Source: Planctomycetota bacterium (GTDB lineage Bacteria; Planctomycetota; PUPC01; DSUN01). From it: DNA of 19,043 bases. Below are positions 1 to 8,700 of the stretch, in pieces. The stretch lies in contig VGYW01000121.1 in assembly GCA_016872875.1 (NCBI GenBank), positions 1 through 19,043 of the forward strand, given 5' to 3'. Each line of letters starts with the position of its first letter. Within the stretch, counting starts at the first letter, position 1. The translations under genes and the position numbers were made by a program. The notes beneath the pieces were generated by a model. It had not been told where the DNA came from. It saw nothing but the letters and a program-made list of their open reading frames with translations, and did not search any database.

Positions 1-38
1 GCCCCGATCGAGCTATTCCGCCTTACGCCCCCTTTCTC

Positions 39-200
39 TCAGCCGGTTCCCCACCCCCTCCTGGCCTTCCTCAGCGCGACGAATTCCCGATTCCGCAGCC
101 CTGACTTGCCAGTGTCTGGCACCTCGTCCTGGGGCTCCCAATCGTCGTCGTTGTCGTCGTCGTCCTCGTCGTCGAATCCCCTGGTGACGGAGAGAGCCAT
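39..200 (-). CDS. Possible small acidic protein (doubtful)
   Basis: A 53-residue reading frame whose N-terminal third contains an Asp/Glu run (DDEDDDDNDDDWEP) followed by a basic tail ending in RKARRGWGTG. Acidic runs of this type followed by WEP are common near the N-terminus of small planctomycete proteins, some with zinc ribbons, but no zinc ligands are present here. No convincing ribosome binding site precedes the ATG at 198-200. The Asp run arises from a GTC trinucleotide tract read on the opposite strand, so it may be a simple-sequence artefact or the remnant of a decayed gene. I do not recognise a family. Confidence 0.2.
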   Translation of the reverse strand: MALSVTRGFDDEDDDDNDDDWEPQDEVPDTGKSGLRNREFVALRKARRGWGTG

Positions 201-293
201 CCGACTCGACGACGGCGACGAGCACGAGAGGGCACTTGCAGGCAAGCCCCAAGACCACGGGCCAGACTCAACCTGCCGGGCCGGCCGACGCGC

Positions 294-321
294 TTGACAG
301 GGTGCTCGACTGTGGTACGAT
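294..321 (+). promoter_or_regulatory. Sigma-70-type promoter for the gene at 362
   Basis: TTGACA at 294-299 and TACGAT at 316-321 are separated by 16 bp, close to the bacterial housekeeping consensus. A start of transcription near 328 would leave a leader of about 34 nt before the ATG at 362. Confidence 0.7.
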
Positions 322-361
322 CTACCTGCATCGAGCGATGGCGGCCAGGCCAGGAGCAAGG

Positions 362-1228
362 ATGAAGAAGCTGTGCCTCGTGCCCTGCGCGCTCGCGTTC
401 GCCACCGCGGGCTTCTCCGAACACGTCCTGCGCGAGTACCCGTGGGGAAAGGTGCTGGCCCACGGGGCGCCAAAGGGCGCGCGGGTGGTCGCCGCAGGAC
501 GGGGCAGGGCCTACGAGCACCTCGAGGTCAGGAACGGGGCGGGTCTGCCCCTCACGGTGGCATTGCTCGCCATTGACGCCCCGCCCATCAGCAGCGCGAA
601 GTACGCCATCGCCGGCTTCCTCCGCCACGAGGGGGTGGAGGGGAAGGCGTATCTCGAAATGCAGAGCCACTTCCCAGGAGGGGACGCCAGCTTCACGAGG
701 ACTCTGGCCGAGGCCGGCCCGATGCGCCACCTCAAGGGTCGGTCGAGCTGGCGCGCCTTCGCCCTGCCGTTCCAGAACCGGCCGGGCGCCCCGCCGCCGG
801 CGAAGCTCGTCATCGCCCTTGTCCTTCCAGGGCGCGGGACCGTGTGCCTGAGCCGCCTGCGGCTGGCCGAGTATCGCGCGGACGAGGAGCCGCTGGTTCT
901 GGCGACGGGCCAGAGCGCGGGCTGGTGGGGCGCCCGCACGGGCGGGCTCATCGGCGGCGCGCTGGGCGCGCTCCTCAGTTGCCTCGGCGCCATCGTCGGC
1001 ATCCTGGCTGGCAGGGGCAAGGCCGGGCGGCTCGTCCTCGGCACGCTCAAGGCAATGATCGGCCTGGGCGCACTGCTTGTCGGAGCGGGTGTGGTCGCCC
1101 TCCTGGACTACCAGCCCTACGCCGTCTACTGCCCGCTCCTCCTCGCTGGGGTCCTGAGCGCCGGCATCGCGCTCGCCCTGCTACCCAGGCTTCGCAAGCG
1201 CTATCAAGCGCTCCGCAAGTCCTCGTGA
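362..1228 (+). CDS. Exported membrane-anchored protein of unknown function
   Basis: A 288-residue protein. The start at 362 is chosen because AGGAGCAAGG lies directly upstream and the first residues (MKKLCLVPCALAFATAGF) form a signal peptide; the frame stays open upstream but would run through the promoter. Residues about 20-180 look like a beta-sandwich with the conserved-looking stretch SHFPGG...FTRTL and a later GRGTVCLSRLRLAEY strand, as in carbohydrate-binding-like modules. Three hydrophobic segments follow at about 190-213, 220-247 and 252-272, the first two rich in Gly and Ala, then a basic tail (RLRKRYQALRKSS). The expected topology is an extracytoplasmic N-terminal domain held by C-terminal membrane helices. 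It appears to be transcribed alone from the promoter at 294. I do not recognise a named family; the gene itself is well supported. Confidence 0.85.
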   Translation: MKKLCLVPCALAFATAGFSEHVLREYPWGKVLAHGAPKGARVVAAGRGRAYEHLEVRNGAGLPLTVALLAIDAPPISSAKYAIAGFLRHEGVEGKAYLEMQSHFPGGDASFTRTLAEAGPMRHLKGRSSWRAFALPFQNRPGAPPPAKLVIALVLPGRGTVCLSRLRLAEYRADEEPLVLATGQSAGWWGARTGGLIGGALGALLSCLGAIVGILAGRGKAGRLVLGTLKAMIGLGALLVGAGVVALLDYQPYAVYCPLLLAGVLSAGIALALLPRLRKRYQALRKSS

Positions 1229-1260
1229 GATAACGCATCGCGTCCGGGACCCGCCCGCTT

Positions 1261-1290
1261 CTCGTCCCCACGCGGGAGCGTGGGGACGAG
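1261..1290. repeat. Perfect 13-bp hairpin with GGGA loop
   Basis: The arms at 1261-1273 and 1278-1290 (CTCGTCCCCACGC and its complement) are perfect, with a GGGA loop. It lies 32 bp after the stop of the gene at 362-1228 and could act as its terminator, but no T-run follows. The GCGGGA core is shared with the in-frame palindromes at 7768-7817 and 15742-15792, so I class it primarily as a REP-like repeat. Confidence 0.65.
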
Positions 1291-1432
1291 TGATGTCGCC
1301 ACCTGCTGAAAAAGCCGGTGGGATCGGCAAATTGCCGCTTGTTCCCAATATTCATCGGAAGCCGTTGCCGCCCCTTGCGGCCAAGCCCTTTGCGGGCCAG
1401 GCGGTGCAGCAGATCGTGCGCGCGAAGAGGGC

Positions 1433-1460
1433 TTGACTTATGCAAGCCGTTCCGTATAAT
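1433..1460 (+). promoter_or_regulatory. Near-consensus promoter of the glutamate dehydrogenase gene
   Basis: TTGACT at 1433-1438, a 16-bp spacer and a perfect TATAAT at 1455-1460. Transcription would start near 1467, giving an untranslated leader of about 100 nt before the ATG at 1569. I see no clear attenuator or riboswitch in that leader. Confidence 0.8.
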
Positions 1461-1568
1461 ACGGCAACGCTTGCCGCTCGAGTCTGCGGGTGCGAGTTCC
1501 ACCAGCGCGGGCGGCGCGAGACGTCTCACGGCGGCGGCCACGAACCCGCCAGAAAGGACGGAGTGAGG

Positions 1569-2825
1569 ATGGCTGAGCAGACTGGCGACAACCCCTTCGC
1601 CATCGCCCAGAGGCAGTTCGACGAAGCCGCTGCCCTCCTGGGCCTGGAGCCCGCCATGCGCGCGTTCCTCCGCGTGCCCATGCGCGAGCTCCACGTGAGC
1701 TTGCCGGTGAAGATGGACGACGGGAGCGTGAAGGTCTTCCAGGGCTTCCGCGTCCAGTACAACGACGCCCGCGGCCCCACCAAGGGCGGCATCCGCTTCC
1801 ACCCCGACGAGACGATTGACACCGTGCGCGCCCTGGCCGCCTGGATGACCTGGAAGTGCTCGGTCGTGGACATCCCGCTCGGCGGCGGCAAGGGCGGCGT
1901 CATCTGCAACCCAAAGAAAATGTCCCCCACCGAGCTCGAACGCCTCAGCCGCACCTACGTCCAGGCCGTCGGGCGCATCATCGGCCCCGAGAAAGACGTT
2001 CCCGCCCCCGACGTCTACACCACCCCCCAGATCATGGCCTGGATGATGGACGAGTATTCCAAGCTGGCCGGCCACAACGCCTTCGGCGTCATCACCGGCA
2101 AGCCGCTCGCCCTCGGCGGCTCGGCCGGCCGCGGCGACGCCACCGCGCGCGGCGCCTGGTACACCGTCCGCGAAGCCGCAAACGAGCTCGGCATTGACAT
2201 CGCCAAGTCCACCGTCGCGGTCCAGGGCTACGGCAACGCCGGCTCCTTCGCCGCCATCCTCGGCAGACAGCTCTACGGCGCCAGAATCGTCGCCGTCACC
2301 GACACCCAGGGCGGCGTCTACTCCAACGACGGCCTCGACCCCGAGGCCGCCCTGGAGCACAAGCGCCGCACAGGCTCCGTGGCCGGCCTCCCGGGCACCA
2401 AGCCAATCTCGAACGAGGAAATCCTCGAGCTCGACGTTGACATCCTCTGGCCCTCCGCCATCGAGAACGTCCTGACGGGCGCCAACGCCGGGCGCGTCAA
2501 GGCCAAGATCGTCGCCGAGGCCGCCAACGGCCCCACCACCCCCGAAGCCGACCAGATCCTCCACCAGAAGGGCATCCACGTCATCCCCGACTTCCTCTGC
2601 AACGCCGGCGGAGTCACCGTCTCCTACTTCGAAATGGTCCAGAACTTCAACCACTTCTACTGGACCGAGCCGCAGGTCCACGAGATGCTGGACAAGAAGA
2701 TGACGGCGGCGTATCACGCCGTCCTCTCGGCCTCGCGGCGGCACAAGGCCCACATGCGCCTTGCCGCCTACGCCGTCGCCGTCCAGCGCGTCGCCGAAGC
2801 CGTCCGCCTCCGCGGCTGGGTCTGA
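1569..2825 (+). CDS. gdhA: Glutamate dehydrogenase (Glu/Leu/Phe/Val dehydrogenase family)
   Basis: A 418-residue enzyme of the usual length for the hexameric family, which interconverts glutamate with 2-oxoglutarate and ammonia using NAD or NADP in the cytoplasm. Key residues are all present: Lys72 in GPTKGGIR, Lys96 in TWKCS, the catalytic Lys108 in PLGGGKGG and Asp148 in PAPDV. Their spacing (24, 12, 40) equals that of K89, K113, K125 and D165 in the clostridial enzyme. The Rossmann fingerprint GYGNAG is at 220-225 in the coenzyme domain, and the C-terminal IPDFLCNAGGVTVSYFE block is typical. I chose the ATG at 1569 because GGAGTGAGG sits just upstream and the protein begins where family members do; the open frame extends upstream to 1440 but crosses the promoter. 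It stands alone, with its own promoter at 1433 and hairpins downstream. Coenzyme preference cannot be settled by eye. Confidence 0.97.
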   Translation: MAEQTGDNPFAIAQRQFDEAAALLGLEPAMRAFLRVPMRELHVSLPVKMDDGSVKVFQGFRVQYNDARGPTKGGIRFHPDETIDTVRALAAWMTWKCSVVDIPLGGGKGGVICNPKKMSPTELERLSRTYVQAVGRIIGPEKDVPAPDVYTTPQIMAWMMDEYSKLAGHNAFGVITGKPLALGGSAGRGDATARGAWYTVREAANELGIDIAKSTVAVQGYGNAGSFAAILGRQLYGARIVAVTDTQGGVYSNDGLDPEAALEHKRRTGSVAGLPGTKPISNEEILELDVDILWPSAIENVLTGANAGRVKAKIVAEAANGPTTPEADQILHQKGIHVIPDFLCNAGGVTVSYFEMVQNFNHFYWTEPQVHEMLDKKMTAAYHAVLSASRRHKAHMRLAAYAVAVQRVAEAVRLRGWV

Positions 2826-2848
2826 CCCGCCAGGTCCCCGTTCCCACC

Positions 2849-2882
2849 AAGGGGCGGCGGCCCACCCAGGGCGCCGCCCCTT
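2849..2882 (+). terminator. GC-rich hairpin after glutamate dehydrogenase
   Basis: Perfect 11-bp arms AAGGGGCGGCG (2849-2859) and CGCCGCCCCTT (2872-2882) with a 12-nt loop, 24 bp after the stop codon. The position suits transcription termination. Only a short CTTCTC follows the stem, so a classical U-tract is missing. Confidence 0.55.
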
Positions 2883-2923
2883 CTCATGTCCCGCACCTCG
2901 CCGTTCGACCTCTACCGTTTGCC

Positions 2924-2959
2924 AAGCGGGCGCCTGATGGGTTCATCGGGCGCCCGCTT
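2924..2959. repeat. Long stem with GGTT tetraloop
   Basis: Arms AAGCGGGCGCC (2924-2934) and GGCGCCCGCTT (2949-2959) pair perfectly. They continue through a T-G wobble and GATG/CATC to a GGTT loop, giving a 16-bp stem. This is the second strong hairpin within 135 bp of the glutamate dehydrogenase stop. It may be a back-up terminator or a REP-like element. Confidence 0.6.
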
Positions 2960-3072
2960 CCTGTGTGGCCGCTGCGCGATGGCGCCGGTGCCCGGCGCTA
3001 TCAGAAGACCCCCTTCTGGCTCTGCCCGAGCAGCTTGTAACTGGTCTTCCCGCCCAACCCGCCGCCGCCAGA

Positions 3073-3196
3073 TGTCCAATTCCGAACTAACAAAACACCG
3101 CCCGCCCGCCTGCCAGACTCTTTCGGCTGCCGCACTGTGCGGCAGGCGGGCGGTGCTCTGTTCTGTTTGTGGAATCACAATGTTCGGGATTGGACA
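3073..3196. repeat. Nested palindrome with terminal inverted repeats (MITE-like)
   Basis: The outer arms 3073-3087 (TGTCCAATTCCGAAC) and 3182-3196 are inverted copies with one mismatch in 15. Inside lie inverted GC-rich arms around CGCCCGCCTGCC and GGCAGGCGGGCG, and at the centre a perfect 8-bp hairpin CTGCCGCA-CTG-TGCGGCAG (3127-3145). No coding potential is evident. Terminal inverted repeats around a short non-coding core look like a miniature inverted-repeat element. A possible CCAG flank lies on each side (3068-3071 and 3197-3200), one base out of register on the left. Confidence 0.5.
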
Positions 3197-3207
3197 CCAG
3201 TCGCTGA

Positions 3208-3258
3208 GCATGCGAGAGTGCCACTCGCTCCTCCCAGGCAGTGGCACTCTCGAGCGGG
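3208..3258. repeat. 51-bp hairpin repeat, copy 1
   Basis: It contains perfect 13-bp arms CGAGAGTGCCACT (3213-3225) and AGTGGCACTCTCG (3240-3252) around a 14-nt loop, with flanking GCATG and AGCGGG. It matches the copy at 3320-3370 at 48 of 51 positions. Confidence 0.8.
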
Positions 3259-3319
3259 CCGGGGCCGCTCTCCCTAAGTGCCCAATTCGCAGACACTTCG
3301 GGAGCTGCGCGTTCTCGCA

Positions 3320-3370
3320 GCATGCGAGAGTGCCACTCGCTCCCCCCAAGAAGTGGCACTCTCGAGCGGG
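3320..3370. repeat. 51-bp hairpin repeat, copy 2
   Basis: Same arms (3325-3337 and 3352-3364) and flanks as the copy at 3208. All three differences fall in the loop. The two copies are direct repeats 112 bp apart. The stretch from here to 3558 holds no gene I can support. Confidence 0.8.
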
Positions 3371-3558
3371 CGCCAGGCGAGTAGAGCGCTACGCTCGCCG
3401 AACACCGCTCCCACCGCGCCACTACGCGTTGGACGGATGCTCACCTCGCGAACATTTCGCGGGGGGGCGCAAGCTGCGGAGCGTGCGGTGTCCCACGGCG
3501 CCGCAGGTGCAGCGTGAAGCGGTTCGGTCGCCGCGCGAGCCGCAGACGGGTTGCCGAG

Positions 3559-3587
3559 TTGAAAAGCCGCGGGCTTCGGGGTAGACT
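3559..3587 (+). promoter_or_regulatory. Promoter of the gene at 3626, shared type A
   Basis: TTGAAA (3559-3564), a 17-bp spacer starting AGCCGCGGGCTTC, then TAGACT (3582-3587). The -35 box and the spacer start are nearly repeated in front of the gene at 5783. Both promoters lie exactly 67 nt from their ATG. Confidence 0.65.
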
Positions 3588-3625
3588 GGGTGTCCAGTGC
3601 TCACTAGCAGTGTCGGAGATTGCGC

Positions 3626-5668
3626 ATGAGGGCGTGCCTTGTGGTGGTTGGCGTCTTCGTCCTCGCCGCGGCCGCGCCGGCGCGGGCGATGATCTGGGTG
3701 GACCCCGCGTTTGAGGACATGGTCAGGTCGGCGGAACTCATCGCCGTCGTCGAGGTGACGGAGGGAGGGGCATTCACCTGCACGGCCAAGGCTATCGAGG
3801 TTCTCAAGGGCGAGGAGCCACGCGCTCCGATCGCCGTTGCCGGCTACAACAATCCCTGGTGGCCGCCGGAGGCCGTCGAGAAGGAGTCTCTGGCCAAGGG
3901 CGAGAGGCTCCTGATGTTCCTCCGCCAGAGGGAGAGCAGGAAAGACCTGGGCGAAGGCGGCCCCGGGAAGGTGTGGGCGGCGCCCACCCCGAGCACGGGC
4001 GACTACCGGATCAAGGAGGGAAAGCTCCACGGCAGATGGCCCCACGTGAGTTATCCGCATGGCGTGGCCGGGGTAGATGCCAAGCTGGTCGTCTCGCTTG
4101 TTCGCGGGCTTGTGCTCCACCAGCAGGGCCAGGAGCCGGCGGAGGCGCGGCAACAAATCGCCAGGTGCCTCACTGTCCCAATCGTCAACCGCGCCACTGA
4201 TGGCGAGGATGAGGCGAACCTGGAGCTGAAGGAGACTCTCGGCTGGCTCCTGTGCGCGCAGGGAGCGTACGGGGATGCGGCGATGGAGCCCGCGGTGCTG
4301 GCCGCCGCGCGGAGCAAGAGCTCGTGGGTGCGCCGCTGCGCGGCGCGGGCGCTCCGCTCGTGCAGAGGTTCGGACGAGGCGCTCTCCGCACTGGGCGAGC
4401 TTCTGCGGTTCAACCACTCCTTCGTCCAGGCGGAGGCCGCGAAGACGATGATCGCCGGGAGTTTTCCCAGGGAGCGCGCGGTCCGGCTCCTGGTGGCCGC
4501 GTTGCCTGGGGATCCGCGCGGCAGCGGGCCGAGGAGCATCGCGGACCCCCTCCGGAACGTTACCGCCTCGGGCCGCGAGATGATCATTCGTGCGCTGACG
4601 CGCTTCGAGGGGTGGAACGAGTCGCATGGCGCCCTGGTCGCACTCATCCAAGACGAAGAGGACGAAGGGCTGAACGAGGGGGTGTTTGATGCATTGCGAA
4701 CGCATTTCCTCAAGTTCCCCTCCGTGGCGGCGCGAGCGAGGTTCCTGAAGCTCTATGCCCGCTGCCCGGAGCATTCCCTGCGGCTTTTCCACAGGTACCT
4801 GCTGGCGGAGCGAAGCTCTGAGTCGCTCCGGGCGGTGGCAGACAAGCTTGTGAACGTAGACTTGCCGTGGTTGGACCGCGCCGACGCGCTCCGCGACTTC
4901 GCGATGGCAGTTGAGCCCGGGGACAGGCGGGTGGCAGACCTTGTGGTCGGCCTCCTCAAGAAGCACTGGGGCGGCGAGAACACCGACGACATCATAGCCG
5001 CCTGCATCCCAGTGGCATCCGAGAGGATCGAGAAGCTCCTTCTCGACTATCCCACGAAGGGAATGGGGGAGAACGAGTTGCATAACCTCGACATAGCCCG
5101 GCGCGCCGTGGCCCTCAAGCGAGCCCCGCCCGCGGACCCCAAGAAGCATGTGGACGTTTGGCTTCAGCTTATCGTGGAGGAAGCGCCTCTGGGCTTTGCC
5201 ACCGCATACCTTCTGAGGGAGCTTGTGCGGGCCACGCCTGAGGCGCTGAGCGCCTACGCAATCGAGAGCTTGCTCACGAAGTGCGTGGGGCCGTTCACCG
5301 AACTGCACGAAGAAGCGGTCAAGTCACTGGAGGCGAAGAAGGGGGAAGGGGGAACGCCCCGCCCCAAGCAGCAGTGGCTGTTTCTCGGGGTTCCGGAAGG
5401 CGAGGAGCGCCGCATCGAAAGCCCCAAGGAGGGGGTGAGGACAACGACGCTGGTCACGCAGGTGAAGCTGGGCACCTACGACGACTACCTGGCCCTGAAG
5501 CGAGGCGGGCGGCTGCACGCGGAGGAGCAGAGGGGAGAGTTCGTCTACTATGCCGTCAGGAGCGTCCTTGAGGTTCCCATCAAGGGCGCTAGCCCGGAGC
5601 AGCCTGGAAGGGCCTCAATGAACGTCGTCAAGAGGTTCAAGGCACTCATTCCGAACGAGCAGCGTTGA
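3626..5668 (+). CDS. Secreted HEAT-like repeat protein
   Basis: A 680-residue protein. The ATG at 3626 is preceded by GGAG with 7-nt spacing, and residues 1-23 (MRACLVVVGVFVLAAAAPARA) are a clear signal peptide; a TTG at 3620 is a less likely start. Residues about 35-105 (ELIAVVEV...AIEVLKG...GERLLMFL) resemble the netrin/TIMP-like OB-fold strand pattern often placed before repeats in planctomycete secreted proteins. From about 200 onward, alternating amphipathic helices with motifs such as SSWVRRCAARAL and FVQAEAAKTM fit HEAT or armadillo-like repeats, which form protein-binding scaffolds. The C-terminal 90 residues are mixed and unrecognised. No catalytic motif is evident. It has its own promoter, but the same promoter type precedes the next gene, suggesting co-regulation. 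Confidence 0.85.
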   Translation: MRACLVVVGVFVLAAAAPARAMIWVDPAFEDMVRSAELIAVVEVTEGGAFTCTAKAIEVLKGEEPRAPIAVAGYNNPWWPPEAVEKESLAKGERLLMFLRQRESRKDLGEGGPGKVWAAPTPSTGDYRIKEGKLHGRWPHVSYPHGVAGVDAKLVVSLVRGLVLHQQGQEPAEARQQIARCLTVPIVNRATDGEDEANLELKETLGWLLCAQGAYGDAAMEPAVLAAARSKSSWVRRCAARALRSCRGSDEALSALGELLRFNHSFVQAEAAKTMIAGSFPRERAVRLLVAALPGDPRGSGPRSIADPLRNVTASGREMIIRALTRFEGWNESHGALVALIQDEEDEGLNEGVFDALRTHFLKFPSVAARARFLKLYARCPEHSLRLFHRYLLAERSSESLRAVADKLVNVDLPWLDRADALRDFAMAVEPGDRRVADLVVGLLKKHWGGENTDDIIAACIPVASERIEKLLLDYPTKGMGENELHNLDIARRAVALKRAPPADPKKHVDVWLQLIVEEAPLGFATAYLLRELVRATPEALSAYAIESLLTKCVGPFTELHEEAVKSLEAKKGEGGTPRPKQQWLFLGVPEGEERRIESPKEGVRTTTLVTQVKLGTYDDYLALKRGGRLHAEEQRGEFVYYAVRSVLEVPIKGASPEQPGRASMNVVKRFKALIPNEQR

Positions 5669-5715
5669 CCCGCTTCACTCGCCTGCCGCTCCGGTTCAGC
5701 GCTTCCCCGACACAT

Positions 5716-5744
5716 TTGAAAAGCCGGGGCCTTCTCGGTACATT
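5716..5744 (+). promoter_or_regulatory. Promoter of the gene at 5783, shared type B
   Basis: TTGAAA (5716-5721), a 17-bp spacer starting AGCCGGGGCCTTC, then TACATT (5739-5744). The layout matches the promoter at 3559. It probably drives the three-gene run 5783-11195. Confidence 0.65.
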
Positions 5745-5782
5745 AGTGGCTGGGGGGTCGTCAGGCGGCTCGGAGTCTGTGC

Positions 5783-8700
5783 ATGAGAGCGTGGTTCGCT
5801 GCGTTGCTGGTCTCGCTCGCCCGATTCGCCTTTGCCGGCGAGGTGGTGAGGCTCGATGAACTTGACCTGAGCCTGGCGGACGCGGGCGGCGAGGTGGCGA
5901 AGAACCGCTCGGTGAAGGGCACTCAGTTGAAGATGGGCGGCAAGGTTTTCGCCCGCGGCGTGGCGGTGCGCTCGCCTGCAACCTTTGCACTCGACCTGGG
6001 CGGCGGCTCGGCGCGCTTCACCGCGGTCGTGGGCGTGGACGACGAGGCGGGGAAGCGCGGGAGCGTGGAGTTCCGCATCGAGGGCGATGGCAAGCTCCTC
6101 TGGGCCAGCGGCGTCCTCCGCGGCGGCGAGCCGCCGAAGGCCGCCGAGGTGAGCCTGGCGGGCGTGAAGCGGCTGACGCTCCTCGTGACCGATGGCGGCG
6201 ATGGTGGAAGCGGCGACTACGCGGACTGGGCCGATGCGCAGTTCGAGGTGGTCGGCGCCCGCCCCAAGGCCTACGCCCCGCCAACCCCAACGGAGTTCGA
6301 GCTTCTCGCCCGCGAGCTGGCCAGCGGGCGCGGCTGGTCGCAGGGGTTCCGCGAACAGGTCTTCCGCCCCGACGCCTGCTTCTTCGCGTCCGACCGCGAC
6401 CCCGTGGACGTGGTGCTGCGTCGGACGGGGGCTTTGCTGGCGCGGCTGAAGACGATGGCCGGCGTACGCGACCTCGCCCCCGAAGAGGCCGCGCTCGCTG
6501 CGCTGAAGGCCAAGGCGAATGAGATTGACGCGAAGGACACCGAGGCCCGCAAGCGCCTCTTTGACGAGGCGGCGAAGCTCCGCCGCAAGATCGCCTTCGC
6601 CAACCCCCTCCTGGACTTCGACCGTATCCTCTTCGCCAAGAAGCACTACTACCCGGGCGGCGAGGGCACGGGCAATCACATGTGCGACCAGTACTTCGGC
6701 TTCATGGCCATCCACGAGGGCGGCCTGTTCGTCCTGGAGAACCCCTTCGGCGACAAGCCGGCGGTCCGCGACCTTCTGGCCGACGCCGTCTGCGAGAACG
6801 GCCGCTTCGCGGGGAAGAAGCTCGAAAAGGGCGGCCACCTCTATCCCGACCTCTCCTATGACGGCAAGACCATCCTCTTCCCCTGGACCGAGGGGGCGAA
6901 CACTCGCTACAAGTGGACGCCAAAGAGCACCTACCACATCTTCAAGGTGAACGCCGATGGGACGGGCCTGCGGCAGCTCACCGATGGCGCGTGGAACGAT
7001 CTCCACCCCTGCTGGCTGCCCAACGGGCGGGTCTGCTTCATCTCCGAACGACGCGGCGGCTATGGCCGCTGCCACGGCCGCCCCGTGCCCACCTACACCC
7101 TCCACACGATGGACGCCGACGGCTCCGACATCACCTGCATCAGCTACCACGAGACCAACGAGTGGCACCCCAGCGTGAACCACGACGGGATGATCGTCTA
7201 CACACGGTGGGACTATGTGGACCGCGGGTTCAACAACGCGCATCATCCCTGGATCACCACGCCCGACGGGCGCGACGCCCGCGCCATCCAGGGCAACTGG
7301 GCCAAGAGCCAGGGCGACAGGCCGCTCCAGGAGATGAACGTCCGCGCCATCCCCGGCTCCCGCCGCTATGTGGCCACCGCCTCGGCCCACCATGGCCAGG
7401 CCTACGGGTCGCTGGTCATCGTGGACCCCAACGCGCCGGACGACGACAAGATGGAGCCGGTGAAGCGGCTGACGCCCGAGGTCCGCTTCCCCGAGGCCGA
7501 GGGCGGCGGCGAGGTCGGCTACGCCACCGCCTGGCCCCTCAGCGAGGAGTTCCACCTCTGCGTCTACGACCCCCAGGGCACCAACGCGCGCGGCAGCCGC
7601 CTCCAGAACCGCTACGGCATCTACCTGGTTGATGCCTTTGGAAACAAGGAACTGCTCTACAGCGACCCGGCCATCTCGTGCCTCGGCCCCATCCCGCTGC
7701 GGCCTCGCACCTGCCCGCCCGTGGCCGCACACGTCACCCTGGTCGGTAAGCCCGGGGCCTCTGCCGTAGGTGCAAGCGTCCCGCTTGCACCTCAGACGAC
7801 AAGCGGGACGCTTGTCGCCACATCAGAAGCGCCGCCGAACAGCGAGCGGGGCGGGAAGGCCGACCTCGCGGCGATCCGGGCGATGGCGATGGGCACGGCG
7901 CCGGTAGGCGTGGTGAACGTCTACGACGGCCTCTACCCCTGGCCCGAGGGGACGCGCATAACCGCGCTCCGGATCGTCCAGGTGCTGCCGAAGTCCACGC
8001 CCTCGGCCGACGGGCCGCGCATCGGCTATGGCGGCCAGAAGAACGCCCGAGCCGTCCTCGGCACCGTGCCGGTGGAGAAGGACGGCAGCGCCTACTTCGA
8101 GCTGCCGGTGTGCCGGCCCGTCTTCCTCCAGGCTCTCGACGAGGACGGCCTGGCCGTGCAGTCAATGCGCAGCGACCTGTATGTGCATCCGGGCGAGACG
8201 CTGACGTGCCAGGGCTGCCACGACCAGCGGGGCGCCCGCAAGTCCCTCGGCCGCGTGGCGCTGGCCATGACGCGGCCGCCGTCGGCCATCAAGCCCGACG
8301 CCGAGGGTTCGAACCCCTTCAGCTTCCCGCGCCTCGTCCAGCCCGTGCTCGACAGGCACTGCGTCGGCTGCCACACCAAGGCCCTCACGGAGGGCGCTCA
8401 GGCGGCGCCGCCGCCGAAGGCACGCTCGGCCATCGAGGACGACCTGGAGGGCAAGGCCCCCAAGCGTCCTGCCGCGTCGGCCAGCAAGGCGCCGAAGCCG
8501 CCCGACCTCCGCGCCGGCGACTGGAAGAAGAACCACAGCAACTGGTATACGTCCTACATCAACCTGGAGAAGCACGCCTTCTTCTTCGGCGGGGTGGGCT
8601 GGGAGACGCCGCGGACGATTCCCGGCAAGTTCGGCGCGCGGGCGTCGCGGCTCTACAACATGCTGGCCAAGGGCCACCACGACCTCAAGCTCCCGCCCGA

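Noticed and set aside
106..297. Ser-rich plus-strand open frame near the window start
   Set aside because: The Ser run is produced by the GTC trinucleotide tract, and the end overlaps the promoter at 294.
1047..2753. 568-residue open frame antisense to glutamate dehydrogenase
   Set aside because: It is a frame shadow of GC-rich codon bias; the plus strand encodes an enzyme with all catalytic residues.
3001..3092. Short minus-strand stretch ending GGKTSYKLLGQSQKGVF before a stop
   Set aside because: It looks somewhat protein-like, perhaps the tail of a destroyed gene, but there is no start, no family match and it runs into the palindrome at 3073.
3208..3370. CRISPR array
   Set aside because: Only two repeats of 51 bp with a single spacer-like interval, each a self-contained hairpin, and no cas genes nearby.
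2886..3584. 232-residue plus-strand open frame across the hairpin cluster
   Set aside because: It translates the inverted repeats themselves; no ribosome site and no protein-like pattern.
5696..7732. Long open frame antisense to the NPCBM/di-heme gene
   Set aside because: Composition is typical of a reverse-strand shadow (Ala, Gly, Val, His rich), and the plus strand has recognisable domains.
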